Source of the DNA: Methylobacillus flagellatus
GTDB lineage: Bacteria > Pseudomonadota > Gammaproteobacteria > Burkholderiales > Methylophilaceae
Assembly: GCF_005502435.1 (NCBI RefSeq)
Contig: NZ_SCOU01000001.1
Coordinates: forward strand, 62,001-126,000
Reading direction: 5' to 3'
DNA length: 64,000 bases
Shown: positions 46,376 through 56,316 of the stretch, in pieces
How the letters are laid out: each line of letters starts with the position of its first letter
Numbering within the stretch: the stretch's first letter is position 1
Made by a program: the position numbers and the translations under genes
Notes under the pieces: generated by a model
The model's database searches: none
Told to the model about the DNA's origin: nothing
The model's input: only the letters and a program-made list of their open reading frames with translations

Positions 46376-48712
46376 ATGAATCTGGCTAAGATGCTGCGGC
46401 AACTGATGTGGGTGCTGGTAGCGGTATATGCAGGGAATGCAGTAGCGATCGAGCCTTTTGTAGTGAAAGACATCCGTGTCGAGGGGCTGCAACGTACTGA
46501 AGCGGGTACCGTATTCAGCGCACTGCCGGTGCGCGTCGGCGACAGCATGAACGAAGACAAGGCTGCCCAGGCCATCAAGTCCCTGTATGCCACTGGTTTT
46601 TTCAAGGATGTGCGTCTCGAAGTCGATCAGAACGTACTGGTCGTCACCGTACAAGAGCGTGCTGCCATTGCCCAGATCACCTTTTCCGGGAATAAATCCT
46701 TCCCCAGCGATAAGATGAAAGAGGGCCTCAAGCAAACGGGTCTATCGGAAGGGCTGATCTTCGATCGCGCCTTGCTGGACAAGGCCGAGCAGGAGATCAA
46801 GCGTCAATACCTGTCGCAGGGCAAATACGCTGCGACCGTGAAGACGGTCATCAGTCCGCTGGAACGTAACCGTGTTGGCGTGCGCTTCGATATCGAGGAA
46901 GGCGCGGTCTCCAAGATCCGTTCCATCAATATCGTCGGTAGTCGCGCGTTCAAGAACGAAGTCTTGCTGGAACAGTTCAAGCTCACCACACCGGACTGGA
47001 TGAGTTGGTGGAGCAAGAACGATCAATACTCCAAACAGAAGCTGACCGCCGATCTTGAGTCCTTGCGCTCTTTCTACATGAATCAGGGGTATCTTGAGTT
47101 CAACGTGGATTCGACGCAGGTCTCGATCACACCGGATAAGCGTGATATCTATATCACGGTGAACATCACCGAAGGTGAAAAGTACAAGGTCACCGATGTG
47201 AAACTGGCAGGCGAGATGTTGTTGCCTGAAGAAGATCTGCGCAAATTGATTTCGGTCAAACCGGGTGAGTTGTTCAATCGCCAGAAGATCACTGAATCGA
47301 GCAAGGCGATCAGCGATCGCCTCGGCAACGAAGGCTATGCGTTCTCTAATGTGAATGCTGTGCCCGACGTGAACAAGCAAGAGCACACGGCGGCGTTCAC
47401 TTTCTTTGTGGACCCAGGTCGCCGCGTCTATGTGCGTCGTATCAACATCACTGGTAACACACGTACCCGCGATGAAGTGCTGCGCCGTGAAGTGCGTCAA
47501 TTCGAATCTGGCTGGTATGCGGCAGACAAGATCGAACGCTCCAAGCAACGCCTGGACCGTCTGCAGTTCTTCAGTGAAGTCAACGTCGAGACCCCCGCGG
47601 TGGCAGGTACCACGGATCAAGTCGATCTGAATCTCAGCGTCAAGGAGAGATCCACCGGTAGCGTACTGTTCGGTGCAGGCCTGTCCAGCGCTGAAGGTGT
47701 GGTGCTGGGGGTGACCGTGAACCAGACCAATTTCCTGGGAACTGGTAACCGGGTGACCGCGCAGTTGAATACCGGCCGTATCAATACCGTATATTCCTTG
47801 TCTTACACGGATCCTTACTTCACGCCGGATGGTATCAGCCGTGGCTTTGACATCTATCGTCGTGATGTGGACACCTCAACACTCAATACCGGCAACTACA
47901 AGACCTCGTCTTATGGTGGTGGTGTGCGTTTCGGCGTGCCTTTGAACGAGCGTGATTCCATCACCATGGGCCTGGCGATCGATTACACACAAGTTGACCT
48001 CAACGCGGACAGTCTGGGGCGTTACGTTGATTTCTGCGGTGGTAATAGCGCTGCGGGGATAGGCAGTTCGGGCTGCGACAATTTCTCTTTACCGGCAACA
48101 CTGACATTGACGCGTGACACACGTGACAACATCCTGTTCCCAAACAAGGGTACCTTGCAACGCCTGACCGGTGAAGTGACGGTGCCAGGCCTGGATCTGG
48201 AATACTATAAACTCGAATACAAACATTCCTGGTACAAGGACATAAGCAGGAATGTGACCCTGCTGCTGAACGGCGAAGCAGGGTATGCTGACTCTTATGG
48301 CGATGGTCCTTATCCATTCTTCAAGAACTTCTACGTCGGTGGTGTGAACACGGTGCGTGGCTATGACACCAGTGCCATCGGCCCGCGCATCACGGAGACC
48401 AGTACCAGTGGGCGGAGATCGAGTTTCGCTTTGGGTGGTACCACCAAGCTGGTTGGTAATATCGAACTGTTCTTCCCGATACCGGGTGTCAAGGATGCAA
48501 AACAGTTGCGCATGAGTACTTTTATAGATGCGGGTACCGTGTATGGTCAGGGCGATCCCGTCTCCTTAGGCGAGTTGCGTTACTCTGCGGGTATCGGCGT
48601 GGCCTGGTTCTCGCCTTTCGGGCCGATCAAGCTGGTTGCCGCCAAGGCACTGAATGCGCGTGATGATGACAGAACTCAGATCTTGCAATTCCAGTTTGGT
48701 ACACAGTTCTGA
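46376..48712 (+). CDS. bamA: outer membrane protein assembly factor BamA
   Basis: 778 residues. Signal peptide (LMWVLVAVYAGNAVA), five POTRA repeats through ~residue 425 (first FVVKDIRVEGLQRTEAGTVF), then the 16-strand barrel. The loop-6 VRGY motif is in GGVNTVRGYDTSAIGP, and the protein ends with the aromatic FQFGTQF barrel signal. Inserts beta-barrel proteins into the outer membrane. Seven bases after rseP. Confidence 0.97.
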   Translation: MNLAKMLRQLMWVLVAVYAGNAVAIEPFVVKDIRVEGLQRTEAGTVFSALPVRVGDSMNEDKAAQAIKSLYATGFFKDVRLEVDQNVLVVTVQERAAIAQITFSGNKSFPSDKMKEGLKQTGLSEGLIFDRALLDKAEQEIKRQYLSQGKYAATVKTVISPLERNRVGVRFDIEEGAVSKIRSINIVGSRAFKNEVLLEQFKLTTPDWMSWWSKNDQYSKQKLTADLESLRSFYMNQGYLEFNVDSTQVSITPDKRDIYITVNITEGEKYKVTDVKLAGEMLLPEEDLRKLISVKPGELFNRQKITESSKAISDRLGNEGYAFSNVNAVPDVNKQEHTAAFTFFVDPGRRVYVRRINITGNTRTRDEVLRREVRQFESGWYAADKIERSKQRLDRLQFFSEVNVETPAVAGTTDQVDLNLSVKERSTGSVLFGAGLSSAEGVVLGVTVNQTNFLGTGNRVTAQLNTGRINTVYSLSYTDPYFTPDGISRGFDIYRRDVDTSTLNTGNYKTSSYGGGVRFGVPLNERDSITMGLAIDYTQVDLNADSLGRYVDFCGGNSAAGIGSSGCDNFSLPATLTLTRDTRDNILFPNKGTLQRLTGEVTVPGLDLEYYKLEYKHSWYKDISRNVTLLLNGEAGYADSYGDGPYPFFKNFYVGGVNTVRGYDTSAIGPRITETSTSGRRSSFALGGTTKLVGNIELFFPIPGVKDAKQLRMSTFIDAGTVYGQGDPVSLGELRYSAGIGVAWFSPFGPIKLVAAKALNARDDDRTQILQFQFGTQF

Positions 48713-48762
48713 TACTGCCCATTCCATATGAACCAAACCCTATCGCAATTAGGAGAAATCAA

Positions 48763-49266
48763 TTGAATACGTTGTTGAAATGCTTGTTGGCAGTCGCGCT
48801 GGTCGCGGCTACGGTCCCCGCAATGGCGAACGAAATCAAAGTCGGCTATGTGCAGGTCGACAAGATCCTGCAGGACGCGCCACAGACCGCAGAAAGCGGC
48901 AAGAAGTTGGAGAAGGAGTTTGCGCCACGCACCCAGGAACTGGATCGTATGCAAAAACAGATCCGCGATTCGGAAGCTGCGCTCACCAAGGATAGCCTGA
49001 CCATTTCTGATACGGATCGCCGTAACAAGGAACGCGATATCTCCAACCTCAAGATCGAGTTCCAGCGTAAACAGCGCGAGCTGCGTGAAGACGTCAATCT
49101 GCGCAAGAACGAAGAGCTGGGCTCCCTGCAAGACAAGATCAACAAGGCGGTGACGGCTGTTTCTGAAGCTGAAGGCTATGATCTGGTGATCTACAGTGGC
49201 GTGGCGTTTGCCAGCAAAAAAGTGGATATCACCGACAAGGTGCTCAAGTCACTGGGTAAAAAGTAA
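48763..49266 (+). CDS. skp: periplasmic chaperone Skp/OmpH
   Basis: 167 residues. Signal peptide ending VPAMA, a beta strand IKVGYVQVDKILQ, long charged coiled-coil helices (~45-120) and a closing strand YDLVIYSGVAF. Holds unfolded outer-membrane proteins in the periplasm. The start is a TTG with AGGAGA at a spacing of six and no alternative ATG. Lies between bamA and lpxD. Confidence 0.93.
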   Translation: MNTLLKCLLAVALVAATVPAMANEIKVGYVQVDKILQDAPQTAESGKKLEKEFAPRTQELDRMQKQIRDSEAALTKDSLTISDTDRRNKERDISNLKIEFQRKQRELREDVNLRKNEELGSLQDKINKAVTAVSEAEGYDLVIYSGVAFASKKVDITDKVLKSLGKK

Positions 49267-49296
49267 GGCTTGGTTACCCGTAACAGGCAGCAGGCC

Positions 49297-50349
49297 GTGC
49301 ACTATACGCTGCGTGGTATCGTCGATGAGCTTGGCGGCCAACTGCTTGGTGAAGAGTCCATCGTCATCACGCGTGTGGCGTCGCTGTCACAGGCCAGTGC
49401 TGGACAGATCGGTTTTCTGACAGATCGCAAATACCTCACCCAGCTACGTGAGACCGCAGCCAGTGCGGTGATCCTGTCACCCGCGAATCAGGAATTGACC
49501 GATCTGCCACGGATTGTCACAGACAATCCGTATGCTTATTTCGCAAAACTCTCTGCGCTGCTCAATCCGGTGTTCATGCCTGCTCCTGGCGTGGCGACCA
49601 CTGCTAGCGTGGATAGCAGTGCTGTTGTGCCAGACAGCTGCAGGCTCGCCCCTGGTTGTGTGATCGAAGCGGGAGTGGTGCTCGGTGAGCGCGTTTCTAT
49701 CGGCCCTAACAGTGTGGTCGGGCGTAATGCACGTATCGGTAACGACACTACGCTAGCGGCGAATGTGACGGTCTACCATGACTGCACGATAGGCGCACAT
49801 TGCAATCTGTTCTCTGGCGCGGTGGTCGGTGCCGATGGTTTCGGCTATGCGCCAGAGCATGGTCAATGGACCAAGATCCCGCAGGTGGGTCGCGTGCTGA
49901 TCGCCGACCAGGTGGACATTGGGGCCAATACCACCATCGATCGCGGTGCGCTGGATGACACCATCATCGAACAGGGTGTCAAGATCGATAATCTGGTGCA
50001 GATCGGTCACAACTGCCGCATAGGGGCGCATACGGTCATTGCCGGTTGTGTCGGGATCGCAGGCAGTGCGGTGATCGGTCAACACTGCCGTATCGGTGGT
50101 GCCGCCATGGTGCTTGGCCATTTGCAGGTAGCAGACCATGTGACCATCTCGCCCGGCACCATGATCACGCGCTCATTGTTGCAGGCGGATACCTATACGG
50201 CGTTGATGCCATTCCAGGCACATCGCCAGTGGCTGAAAACGGCAGCGAACATCCGGCATCTGGGAGACCTGGATGCCGAAGTCAGACAATTAAAACATGA
50301 GCTTGCGGCGCTGAAACTGGCGCTTGAGCCAACAACTGATAAGCATTAA
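49297..50349 (+). CDS. lpxD: UDP-3-O-acylglucosamine N-acyltransferase
   Basis: 350 residues from the GTG at 49297. Third step of lipid A synthesis. N-terminal uridine-binding domain, then the left-handed beta-helix of hexapeptide repeats ([40 protein letters not shown]) with the catalytic histidine in [24 protein letters not shown] at 49270 gives nine more residues but has AAGG only one base away; the GTG has AGG nine bases upstream and fits the family start. Start is uncertain. Confidence 0.93.
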   Translation: MHYTLRGIVDELGGQLLGEESIVITRVASLSQASAGQIGFLTDRKYLTQLRETAASAVILSPANQELTDLPRIVTDNPYAYFAKLSALLNPVFMPAPGVATTASVDSSAVVPDSCRLAPGCVIEAGVVLGERVSIGPNSVVGRNARIGNDTTLAANVTVYHDCTIGAHCNLFSGAVVGADGFGYAPEHGQWTKIPQVGRVLIADQVDIGANTTIDRGALDDTIIEQGVKIDNLVQIGHNCRIGAHTVIAGCVGIAGSAVIGQHCRIGGAAMVLGHLQVADHVTISPGTMITRSLLQADTYTALMPFQAHRQWLKTAANIRHLGDLDAEVRQLKHELAALKLALEPTTDKH

Positions 50350-50358
50350 GGAACTGTC

Positions 50359-50820
50359 ATGAGCGAGCAAGCCGTCACCAGTATGGATATCCATGAGATC
50401 CTCGATCATCTGCCGCACCGCTACCCGTTCATGCTGGTAGACCGTGTGGTGTCGCTCGAAGTCGGTAAAGAGATCGTCGCGATCAAGAATGTCAGCATGA
50501 ATGAGCCATTCTTTCCTGGGCATTTCCCTTACCATCCGGTGATGCCTGGGGTGTTGATCGTGGAAGCGATGGCTCAGGCCGCTGCCATCCTGTCGTTCAA
50601 GACCATGAATACCAAGCCCAGCGATGATTCCGTCTATTATTTCGCTGGCATCGACAGTGCACGTTTCAAGAAGCCGGTTTCGCCAGGCGATCAACTGGTG
50701 CTCAAGGTCAAGATCGACCGCATCCTGCGCGGCATCTGGAAATACTCCGGCCAGGCTCTGGTCGACGACGTGGTCGTGGCCGAAGCTGAAATGATGTGTA
50801 TCCTCAAGGCAATCGAATAG
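50359..50820 (+). CDS. fabZ: 3-hydroxyacyl-ACP dehydratase FabZ
   Basis: 153 residues. Dehydrates 3-hydroxyacyl-ACP in fatty acid synthesis. Hot-dog fold with the catalytic histidine in [20 protein letters not shown] and the catalytic glutamate in the same helix. [20 protein letters not shown] at the N-terminus is diagnostic. AAGGAAC precedes the ATG. Its position inside the lpx genes links fatty acid and lipid A flux. Confidence 0.97.
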   Translation: MSEQAVTSMDIHEILDHLPHRYPFMLVDRVVSLEVGKEIVAIKNVSMNEPFFPGHFPYHPVMPGVLIVEAMAQAAAILSFKTMNTKPSDDSVYYFAGIDSARFKKPVSPGDQLVLKVKIDRILRGIWKYSGQALVDDVVVAEAEMMCILKAIE

Positions 50821-50829
50821 TCTGGTCAT

Positions 50830-51606
50830 ATGAGCAAGTTACATCCTACCGCCATCATCGATCCTCGCGCGGAGCTGGACAGCAGCGTAGAAGTCGGTCC
50901 TTACAGCATCATAGGCGCTGATGTGCAGATCGATGCTGGCACGCGTGTCGGCAGTCACGTCAATATCAGCGGCCCGACCCGTATCGGCAAGAATAACCAG
51001 ATCTTCCAGTTTTCATCGCTGGGTGCGGCACCGCAGGACAAAAAATTCCGCGATGAGCCCACCCGCCTCGAGATCGGTGACAACAACACCATACGCGAGT
51101 TTTGTACCTTCAACCGCGGTACGGTGCAGGACAAAGGCGTGACCAGCATAGGCAGCGATAACTGGATCATGGCTTACGTACATATCGCCCATGATTGCCA
51201 GGTCGGCAATCACACCATTCTGGCCAATAATTCCTCGCTGGCCGGTCATGTGGATATACACGACCATGCCATCCTGGGTGGTTTCACGCTGATCCATCAG
51301 TTCTGCAAGGTTGGTTCCCATGTCATCACCGCCGTTGGCTCGGTGGTGTTCAAAGACATCCCGCCCTATGTGACAGCGGCGGGCTATGACGCCAAGCCGC
51401 ATGGTATCAACAGCGAAGGCCTCAAGCGTCGTGGTTTTACGCCCGACGCGATCATGGAGATCAAGCGCGCCTACAAGACCCTGTATCGCAAGGGCCTGAC
51501 GCTGGATGAAGCCAAGCAGCAACTGAGCTTGCAGCAGCAAACCGTTGCCGAGATCGGGCTACTACTCGATTTCCTCGCCATTTCCAGCCGTGGCATCGTC
51601 CGCTAA
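50830..51606 (+). CDS. lpxA: acyl-ACP:UDP-N-acetylglucosamine O-acyltransferase
   Basis: 258 residues. First step of lipid A synthesis. Hexapeptide beta-helix (IHPTAIIDPRAELDSSVEVG type repeats), the active-site histidine in WIMAYVHIAHDCQVGNHTI, and GGFTLIHQFCKVGSHVIT. The C-terminal helical domain contains GLKRRGFTPDAIMEIKRAYK. The stop overlaps the lpxB start (TAATG). Confidence 0.97.
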   Translation: MSKLHPTAIIDPRAELDSSVEVGPYSIIGADVQIDAGTRVGSHVNISGPTRIGKNNQIFQFSSLGAAPQDKKFRDEPTRLEIGDNNTIREFCTFNRGTVQDKGVTSIGSDNWIMAYVHIAHDCQVGNHTILANNSSLAGHVDIHDHAILGGFTLIHQFCKVGSHVITAVGSVVFKDIPPYVTAAGYDAKPHGINSEGLKRRGFTPDAIMEIKRAYKTLYRKGLTLDEAKQQLSLQQQTVAEIGLLLDFLAISSRGIVR

Positions 51607-52739
51607 TGCCCACGATCGGGATTGTGGCCGGAGAAGCTTCCGGTGATCTGCTAGGCAGCCACCTGATCCGTGCGCTCAAGGCGCAGCGTCCAGACCTTAA
51701 ATTCGTCGGTATCGCCGGCCCCAAGATGCAAAGCGAGGGCGCGCAATCGCTGTTCCCCATGGAGCGTTTGGCGGTACGCGGCCTGTTTGAAGTGTTGCGG
51801 CATTTGCCTGGGCTGCTACGACTGCGCAAGCAACTGCTGCGGCACTTTCTGGATAACCCGCCAGATCTGTTCATCGGCATCGATGCGCCGGATTTCAATT
51901 TCACGCTGGAGCGTAAACTCAAGCGCAAAGGCATACGCACCATCCATTATGTGAGCCCTTCGATCTGGGCCTGGCGCAAAGGCCGTCTGGGCAAGATCAA
52001 GCGTGCTGTCTCGCACATGCTGGCACTGTTTCCGTTCGAGCCTGCGCTGTATGAAAAGGTCGGTATCCCGGTGAGTTACGTTGGCCATCCGCTGGCCGAT
52101 ATCATTCCTCTGGAGTCACAGTATCAAACTTCGCGTGAGCAATTGCGCATCCGTGATGGCCTCGCAGTGATCGCCATGCTGCCAGGCAGTCGCCAGAGCG
52201 AGGTGGAGCAGCTGGGTGACCTGTACGTGAAAACTGCCAAGAAGATCCTGCAGGATCAGCCCAATGTGCAATTCCTGGTGCCGCTGATCACACGCGAGAC
52301 ACGCGACATCTTCCAGCAGGTCATCTACGCCAATCAGGCCGAGCATCTGCCTATCAAGGTGATGTTCGGACATGCACATCTGGCCATGGCGGCGGCAGAT
52401 GCCGTGATCGTGGCGGCCGGCACTGCCACACTGGAAGCAGCACTCCTCAAGCGGCCCATGGTGATCACCTACCGCATGCCGCGTCTGAGCTGGATCTTCC
52501 TCAAGCGCATGAATTATCTGCCTTATGTGGGCCTGCCCAATATCCTGGCAGGCAAGTTCGTGGTGCCCGAGTTGCTGCAATATGAAGCGACACCCGAGCG
52601 CATCGCAGAAACTGCCCTCAAGCTCATCAGCGACCGTGAGCTGGTCAAGGAGATCGAGCAGCAATTCACCGTGTTGCATCAGCAATTGCGTCAGGATACT
52701 GCGAGCAAAGCGGCGGCTGCCGTGCTGCAATATCTATGA
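51606..52739 (+). CDS. lpxB: lipid A disaccharide synthase
   Basis: 377 residues, GT19 family. Joins UDP-2,3-diacylglucosamine and lipid [21 protein letters not shown] at the N-terminus, [33 protein letters not shown] and [12 protein letters not shown] are all signatures. Starts on the last base of the lpxA stop and overlaps rnhB by four bases. Confidence 0.96.
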   Translation: MPTIGIVAGEASGDLLGSHLIRALKAQRPDLKFVGIAGPKMQSEGAQSLFPMERLAVRGLFEVLRHLPGLLRLRKQLLRHFLDNPPDLFIGIDAPDFNFTLERKLKRKGIRTIHYVSPSIWAWRKGRLGKIKRAVSHMLALFPFEPALYEKVGIPVSYVGHPLADIIPLESQYQTSREQLRIRDGLAVIAMLPGSRQSEVEQLGDLYVKTAKKILQDQPNVQFLVPLITRETRDIFQQVIYANQAEHLPIKVMFGHAHLAMAAADAVIVAAGTATLEAALLKRPMVITYRMPRLSWIFLKRMNYLPYVGLPNILAGKFVVPELLQYEATPERIAETALKLISDRELVKEIEQQFTVLHQQLRQDTASKAAAAVLQYL

Positions 52740-53314
52740 TGCTGTGCGGTGTGGATGAGGCCGGGCGCGGTCCATTGGCTGGCGCGGTGTTCGCTGCCGC
52801 CGTCGTGCTGGACCCGGCACGTCCCATCGTCGGCCTGGCCGATTCCAAGACACTTTCTGCCAGTAAACGCGAGTTTCTTGCCAGCGAAATCAAACAGCAC
52901 GCGCTGGCCTGGTCCATCGCGATCGCCAGCGTGGAAGAGATCGATCAGCTGAATATCCTGTGGGCCAGCATGCTGGCCATGCAGCGTGCCGTCGAAACGC
53001 TCAAAGATAGCGCCGGATCGCTGTTCGTCCCCGAGCTGGTCCAGGTGGATGGTAACCGTTGCCCAACGCTGGCGCTGCCATGTGAAGCCGTCGTCAAGGG
53101 AGACAGCAAAGTGATGGCCATTGCGGCGGCATCCATCCTCGCCAAGACCGCGCGCGATGCCGATATGCTGAGCCTGCATGCGCAATATCCCGAATACAAC
53201 TTTGCCCGCCACAAGGGTTATCCCACCCCCGAGCATCTGGCTAATCTGGCTAAGTACGGGGTTTCAGCGGTGCATAGACGCAGCTACGCGCCGGTCAAAC
53301 AATACCTGCTATAA
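52736..53314 (+). CDS. rnhB: ribonuclease HII
   Basis: 192 residues. Cleaves RNA in RNA/DNA hybrids and at single ribonucleotides. Catalytic carboxylates in [20 protein letters not shown], in VQVDGNRCP and in the segment [22 protein letters not shown]-terminal [25 protein letters not shown] start overlaps the lpxB stop. Last gene of the conserved cluster; the 97 bases after it show no clear terminator. Confidence 0.96.
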   Translation: MMLCGVDEAGRGPLAGAVFAAAVVLDPARPIVGLADSKTLSASKREFLASEIKQHALAWSIAIASVEEIDQLNILWASMLAMQRAVETLKDSAGSLFVPELVQVDGNRCPTLALPCEAVVKGDSKVMAIAAASILAKTARDADMLSLHAQYPEYNFARHKGYPTPEHLANLAKYGVSAVHRRSYAPVKQYLL

Positions 53315-53411
53315 GCACTCTCGTACGCATCGCCCGCACTCATCGCCGTTTGTTAGCCGCCTGTTGATCTGCACGGGCTTACTGCTTATGCTCGCCACAG
53401 CTCAATGCCAT

Positions 53412-54122
53412 TCAAGCCAGCAATAGAAATACGGTAGGCTGTTTGTGCAGCTCAGGCAAGGGGCTGTTTTTCCAGGCGCTGATGGGGCGGCTGAGGATGA
53501 TTTGTTCAGGCAGGGTCAGATTGCAGGCAATACAAAGTGAGGTTGACGCCTGACAGTGGGTGACCAGGTCTTCGAGCAGATGCTGATTACGGTAAGGCGT
53601 TTCGATGAAGATCTGTGTTTCGCGTTGTTGTCGGGAGGTTTTCTCAATTTCCTGTATACGCTTGATGCGCTGTGTCTTGTCGCTGGGCAGATAGCCCAGG
53701 AAAGTGAAACGCTGACCATTGAAACCTGAGCCCATCAAGGCCAGCAGGATGGAAGAGGGGCCCACCAGTGGCAGCACCTGGATCTGGCGTTGATGGGCCA
53801 GCGCCACTAGGCGCGCGCCCGGGTCGGCGATGCCAGGGCAGCCAGCTTCCGACATGATGGCCACATCCTTGCCAGCCAGCAGCGGTGCCAGCAAGGCTGG
53901 CAGCTCCTGATCGGTGGTGTGCTCATTCAACAGCAGCATGCTTAGCTCGCGCACTGGCTTTTTCGTTTTGATGGCAGATAGAAAACGCCGTGCGGTCTTC
54001 TCGTTCTCGACCACAAAGGTGTCAAGTGTTTGCGCAAGGCGTATCACCTCGGCTGATAATACCGCCTCTGGTTTGTCATCCCCCAGTGTGACTGGTAGCA
54101 AATAGAGGCGGCCAGGCGTCAC
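53412..54122 (-). CDS. RsmI-like SAM-dependent methyltransferase (tetrapyrrole methylase fold)
   Basis: About 236 residues. RLYLLPVTLGDD is the opening strand; VENEKTARRFLSAIKTKK, AIMSEAGCPGIADPGARLV and QVLPLVGPSSILLALMGSGF follow the RsmI/tetrapyrrole-methylase order. It is a shorter paralogue of the 16S rRNA 2'-O-methyltransferase RsmI, a family often seen in betaproteobacteria. No ATG lies near the conserved start: a GTG at 54122 and a TTG at 54140 are the candidates, both just after the DUF4139 stop. Target unknown. Confidence 0.8.
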   Translation of the reverse strand: MTPGRLYLLPVTLGDDKPEAVLSAEVIRLAQTLDTFVVENEKTARRFLSAIKTKKPVRELSMLLLNEHTTDQELPALLAPLLAGKDVAIMSEAGCPGIADPGARLVALAHQRQIQVLPLVGPSSILLALMGSGFNGQRFTFLGYLPSDKTQRIKRIQEIEKTSRQQRETQIFIETPYRNQHLLEDLVTHCQASTSLCIACNLTLPEQIILSRPISAWKNSPLPELHKQPTVFLLLA

Positions 54123-54154
54123 GTTGCTATTGCCAGGCAAAATCGCAGGCTTGC

Positions 54155-55624
54155 TCAATAGCTGACCTGCACGCGGTAATTCAGTGTGGCGCTGCCTTCT
54201 GCTGGAATGTCGATCTTCCACTGCACCAACTGGCTGTCGATCTTCTGTGAAGCATGACTTTGCTGGAGGATCTTCCATGTGCCAGGGATAGGCTCTTGTA
54301 CCGTTACGCTGACTTTTTCCTTCTTGGCATTGCGCAGCACGATCTCGTAGCTGGATTCAGAAGCGCTGACACCTTTGGCTGGATTAGGCAGCTTTTTGTA
54401 ATCGGTCTGCTTCTTGTCGGCGGTGATATCGAACGCTTCACCCAGTTTCAAACGGATCACTTCATTCTTCGCGGTGTGCTCGATCTTGTCTTCACCGACA
54501 AACTGCGCGTGACCGGCGCTGTCCTTTTTGTAGACGCGCAATATGCCTTTAGGTAGCGGCATGCCCAAGCCCGCATTCTCCTTGTTGGCAAATTCCACAT
54601 AGATGGCAGGTTTCAGTTTTTCACCCAGCGCACCATGGCTGGACTGGTAGTAATAGTCCGCACCACGTAACACCAGTTCTTTGCTGGCCGGGATGCCGGT
54701 GCCTGACAGCAGTGCGACCTGCTTGCTCTGGTTATTGGCGATGGTGGTGCGGCGCTCCAGTGTATACAAGTGGTAGTCCAGCAAGGATTCTTCCACCATG
54801 GGCGCCGATGCGGCCATGTCCATCATCTCACCACGCATGGCTTTGACCATCACCGGGCGTGTCGGCTGCACCCGATTCAGATTGCCAGCCACCAGTTGCA
54901 GTTTTGCATTCTGATACGCGGTGCCACTGGTGTTGCTCAGCGTGACCCAGCCTGACAGGTCCAGCTTGTCTTCAGCGGCATTCAGTTCGGCCACATAGTC
55001 GGCTTTCCAGTCCAGGCCGCTGGTCAGATAGCTCAGTTCCAGCGGCTGTTCCCCAGCGCGTTTGCTATCCAGTTGTACGGTCAGCGTAGGACGGTCGCGC
55101 AGATTGGCGGGCACGTCGTCGTAGACGATGCGGCCCGGAATGCCGGTCTCGATGCGGTTGGCGATCTTCAGTACCACGCCCTGATTCGCGGACAGTACTT
55201 CCGCGCGTTCTATGGTTTCAGCGCCAGTAGTCGGATGGGTCTTGATGATGCCCACACTGCGGCCTACGTATTTCTCCAGCAGTTTTTCTGGTGTCAGCAG
55301 GTCGAAGTCGAAGTTCTGCTCCAGCACGGCCAGACTGCCAGCTGCGCTCAGGTTGCGCAGCAATGCGGTTTCCGGGCGGATCTCGGCACTCACATCGCGC
55401 AGATCCAGCTGGTTGCGGCCATTGGCCAGGCTGATGCGGCGCTGATCCTTGATCAGGGCCAGGTTGCCATTGTAGATGGTGACGGCGATGTCCTGCTGGT
55501 CTTGCAGTGTGCTGCGTATGGCTAGTGGCTCTGCCTGTGCAGGCAACGTGGAGAGTGTCAGGCTGGAAACCAGCAGCGCGGACAGCAGGGTGGAAACGGA
55601 GACGCGGAAGAGGGGTTTTTGCAT
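54155..55624 (-). CDS. DUF4139-domain secreted protein
   Basis: 489 residues. Signal peptide with cleavage near LPAQAEP. The region ~45-200 (VTIYNGNLALIKDQRRISLA) and the C-terminal half with SYEIVLRNAKKEKVSVTVQE and QVQWKIDIPAEGSATLNYRV-type segments match DUF4139, a periplasmic family of unknown function found in many gammaproteobacteria and betaproteobacteria. The gene ends just ahead of the RsmI-like gene on the same strand, 32 bases apart, so the two may be co-transcribed. No function can be assigned. Confidence 0.8.
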   Translation of the reverse strand: MQKPLFRVSVSTLLSALLVSSLTLSTLPAQAEPLAIRSTLQDQQDIAVTIYNGNLALIKDQRRISLANGRNQLDLRDVSAEIRPETALLRNLSAAGSLAVLEQNFDFDLLTPEKLLEKYVGRSVGIIKTHPTTGAETIERAEVLSANQGVVLKIANRIETGIPGRIVYDDVPANLRDRPTLTVQLDSKRAGEQPLELSYLTSGLDWKADYVAELNAAEDKLDLSGWVTLSNTSGTAYQNAKLQLVAGNLNRVQPTRPVMVKAMRGEMMDMAASAPMVEESLLDYHLYTLERRTTIANNQSKQVALLSGTGIPASKELVLRGADYYYQSSHGALGEKLKPAIYVEFANKENAGLGMPLPKGILRVYKKDSAGHAQFVGEDKIEHTAKNEVIRLKLGEAFDITADKKQTDYKKLPNPAKGVSASESSYEIVLRNAKKEKVSVTVQEPIPGTWKILQQSHASQKIDSQLVQWKIDIPAEGSATLNYRVQVSY

Positions 55625-55671
55625 GTAAGCTCCTGAGCTTGTGGATCGCTAAAGTCAGACAACGGCTGCTT

Positions 55672-56247
55672 CTAGATTACGTTGACGCCTTCATGTTGCA
55701 GCATGTCAATCAGCCGTATCAGCGGCAGGCCGATCAGCGCATTGGGGTCTTCGCCCTGCATGGACGCGATCAGTGCGATGCCCAGACCTTCCGATTTGGC
55801 ACTGCCTGCACACTGGTAGGGTTGTTCCTTGAGCAGATACTGTTCGATCTGCGCGTCGCTTAGCATACGGAAATGTACATAGTAAGGGACCACCGCCGTC
55901 TGCATCTGGCCGGTTGCCGCATTGTACAAGCACATGGCGCTATGGAACACGACCTCGCGCCCGCGCATGCAGCGCAACTGCTTGACTGCATTGTCGTGCG
56001 TGTAAGGCTTGCCTAACTGTTGATGGTCCAGCATCGCTACCTGATCGCAGCCTATGACCAGGGCATCATGATGGATTTCAGCGATCTTGCGTGCCTTGGC
56101 TTGCGCCAGGCGTAATGCGGTATGTTCTGGGCGCTCGTGGGGGAGCGGGGTTTCGTCGACCTCTGGCGCGATGGCCTCGAACGGAAGCTGCAGGCGTTCC
56201 AGTAGTTCGCGTCTATAGGGGGAGGAGGAAGCAAGGATCAAACGCAT
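55672..56247 (-). CDS. Maf/YceF-type nucleotide pyrophosphatase
   Basis: 191 residues. Maf fold: [60 protein letters not shown] and [12 protein letters not shown]. The residue set fits the YceF subgroup, which hydrolyses 7-methyl-GTP. Likely a nucleotide house-cleaning enzyme. It follows the pyc genes on the same strand, but a terminator separates them, and it precedes the DUF4139 gene by 47 bases. Confidence 0.88.
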   Translation of the reverse strand: MRLILASSSPYRRELLERLQLPFEAIAPEVDETPLPHERPEHTALRLAQAKARKIAEIHHDALVIGCDQVAMLDHQQLGKPYTHDNAVKQLRCMRGREVVFHSAMCLYNAATGQMQTAVVPYYVHFRMLSDAQIEQYLLKEQPYQCAGSAKSEGLGIALIASMQGEDPNALIGLPLIRLIDMLQHEGVNVI

Positions 56248-56268
56248 GATGGGAGTATAACAGCCATT

Positions 56269-56297
56269 AAAAAGCCGACAGCGTCATGCTGTCGGCT
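56269..56297 (-). terminator. terminator after pycB
   Basis: On the minus strand AGCCGACAGC, loop ATGAC, GCTGTCGGCT (perfect 10-bp stem) and five T residues, 20 bases after the pycB stop. Confidence 0.88.
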
Positions 56298-56316
56298 GTT
56301 GTGGAGGCAGCGTGGA

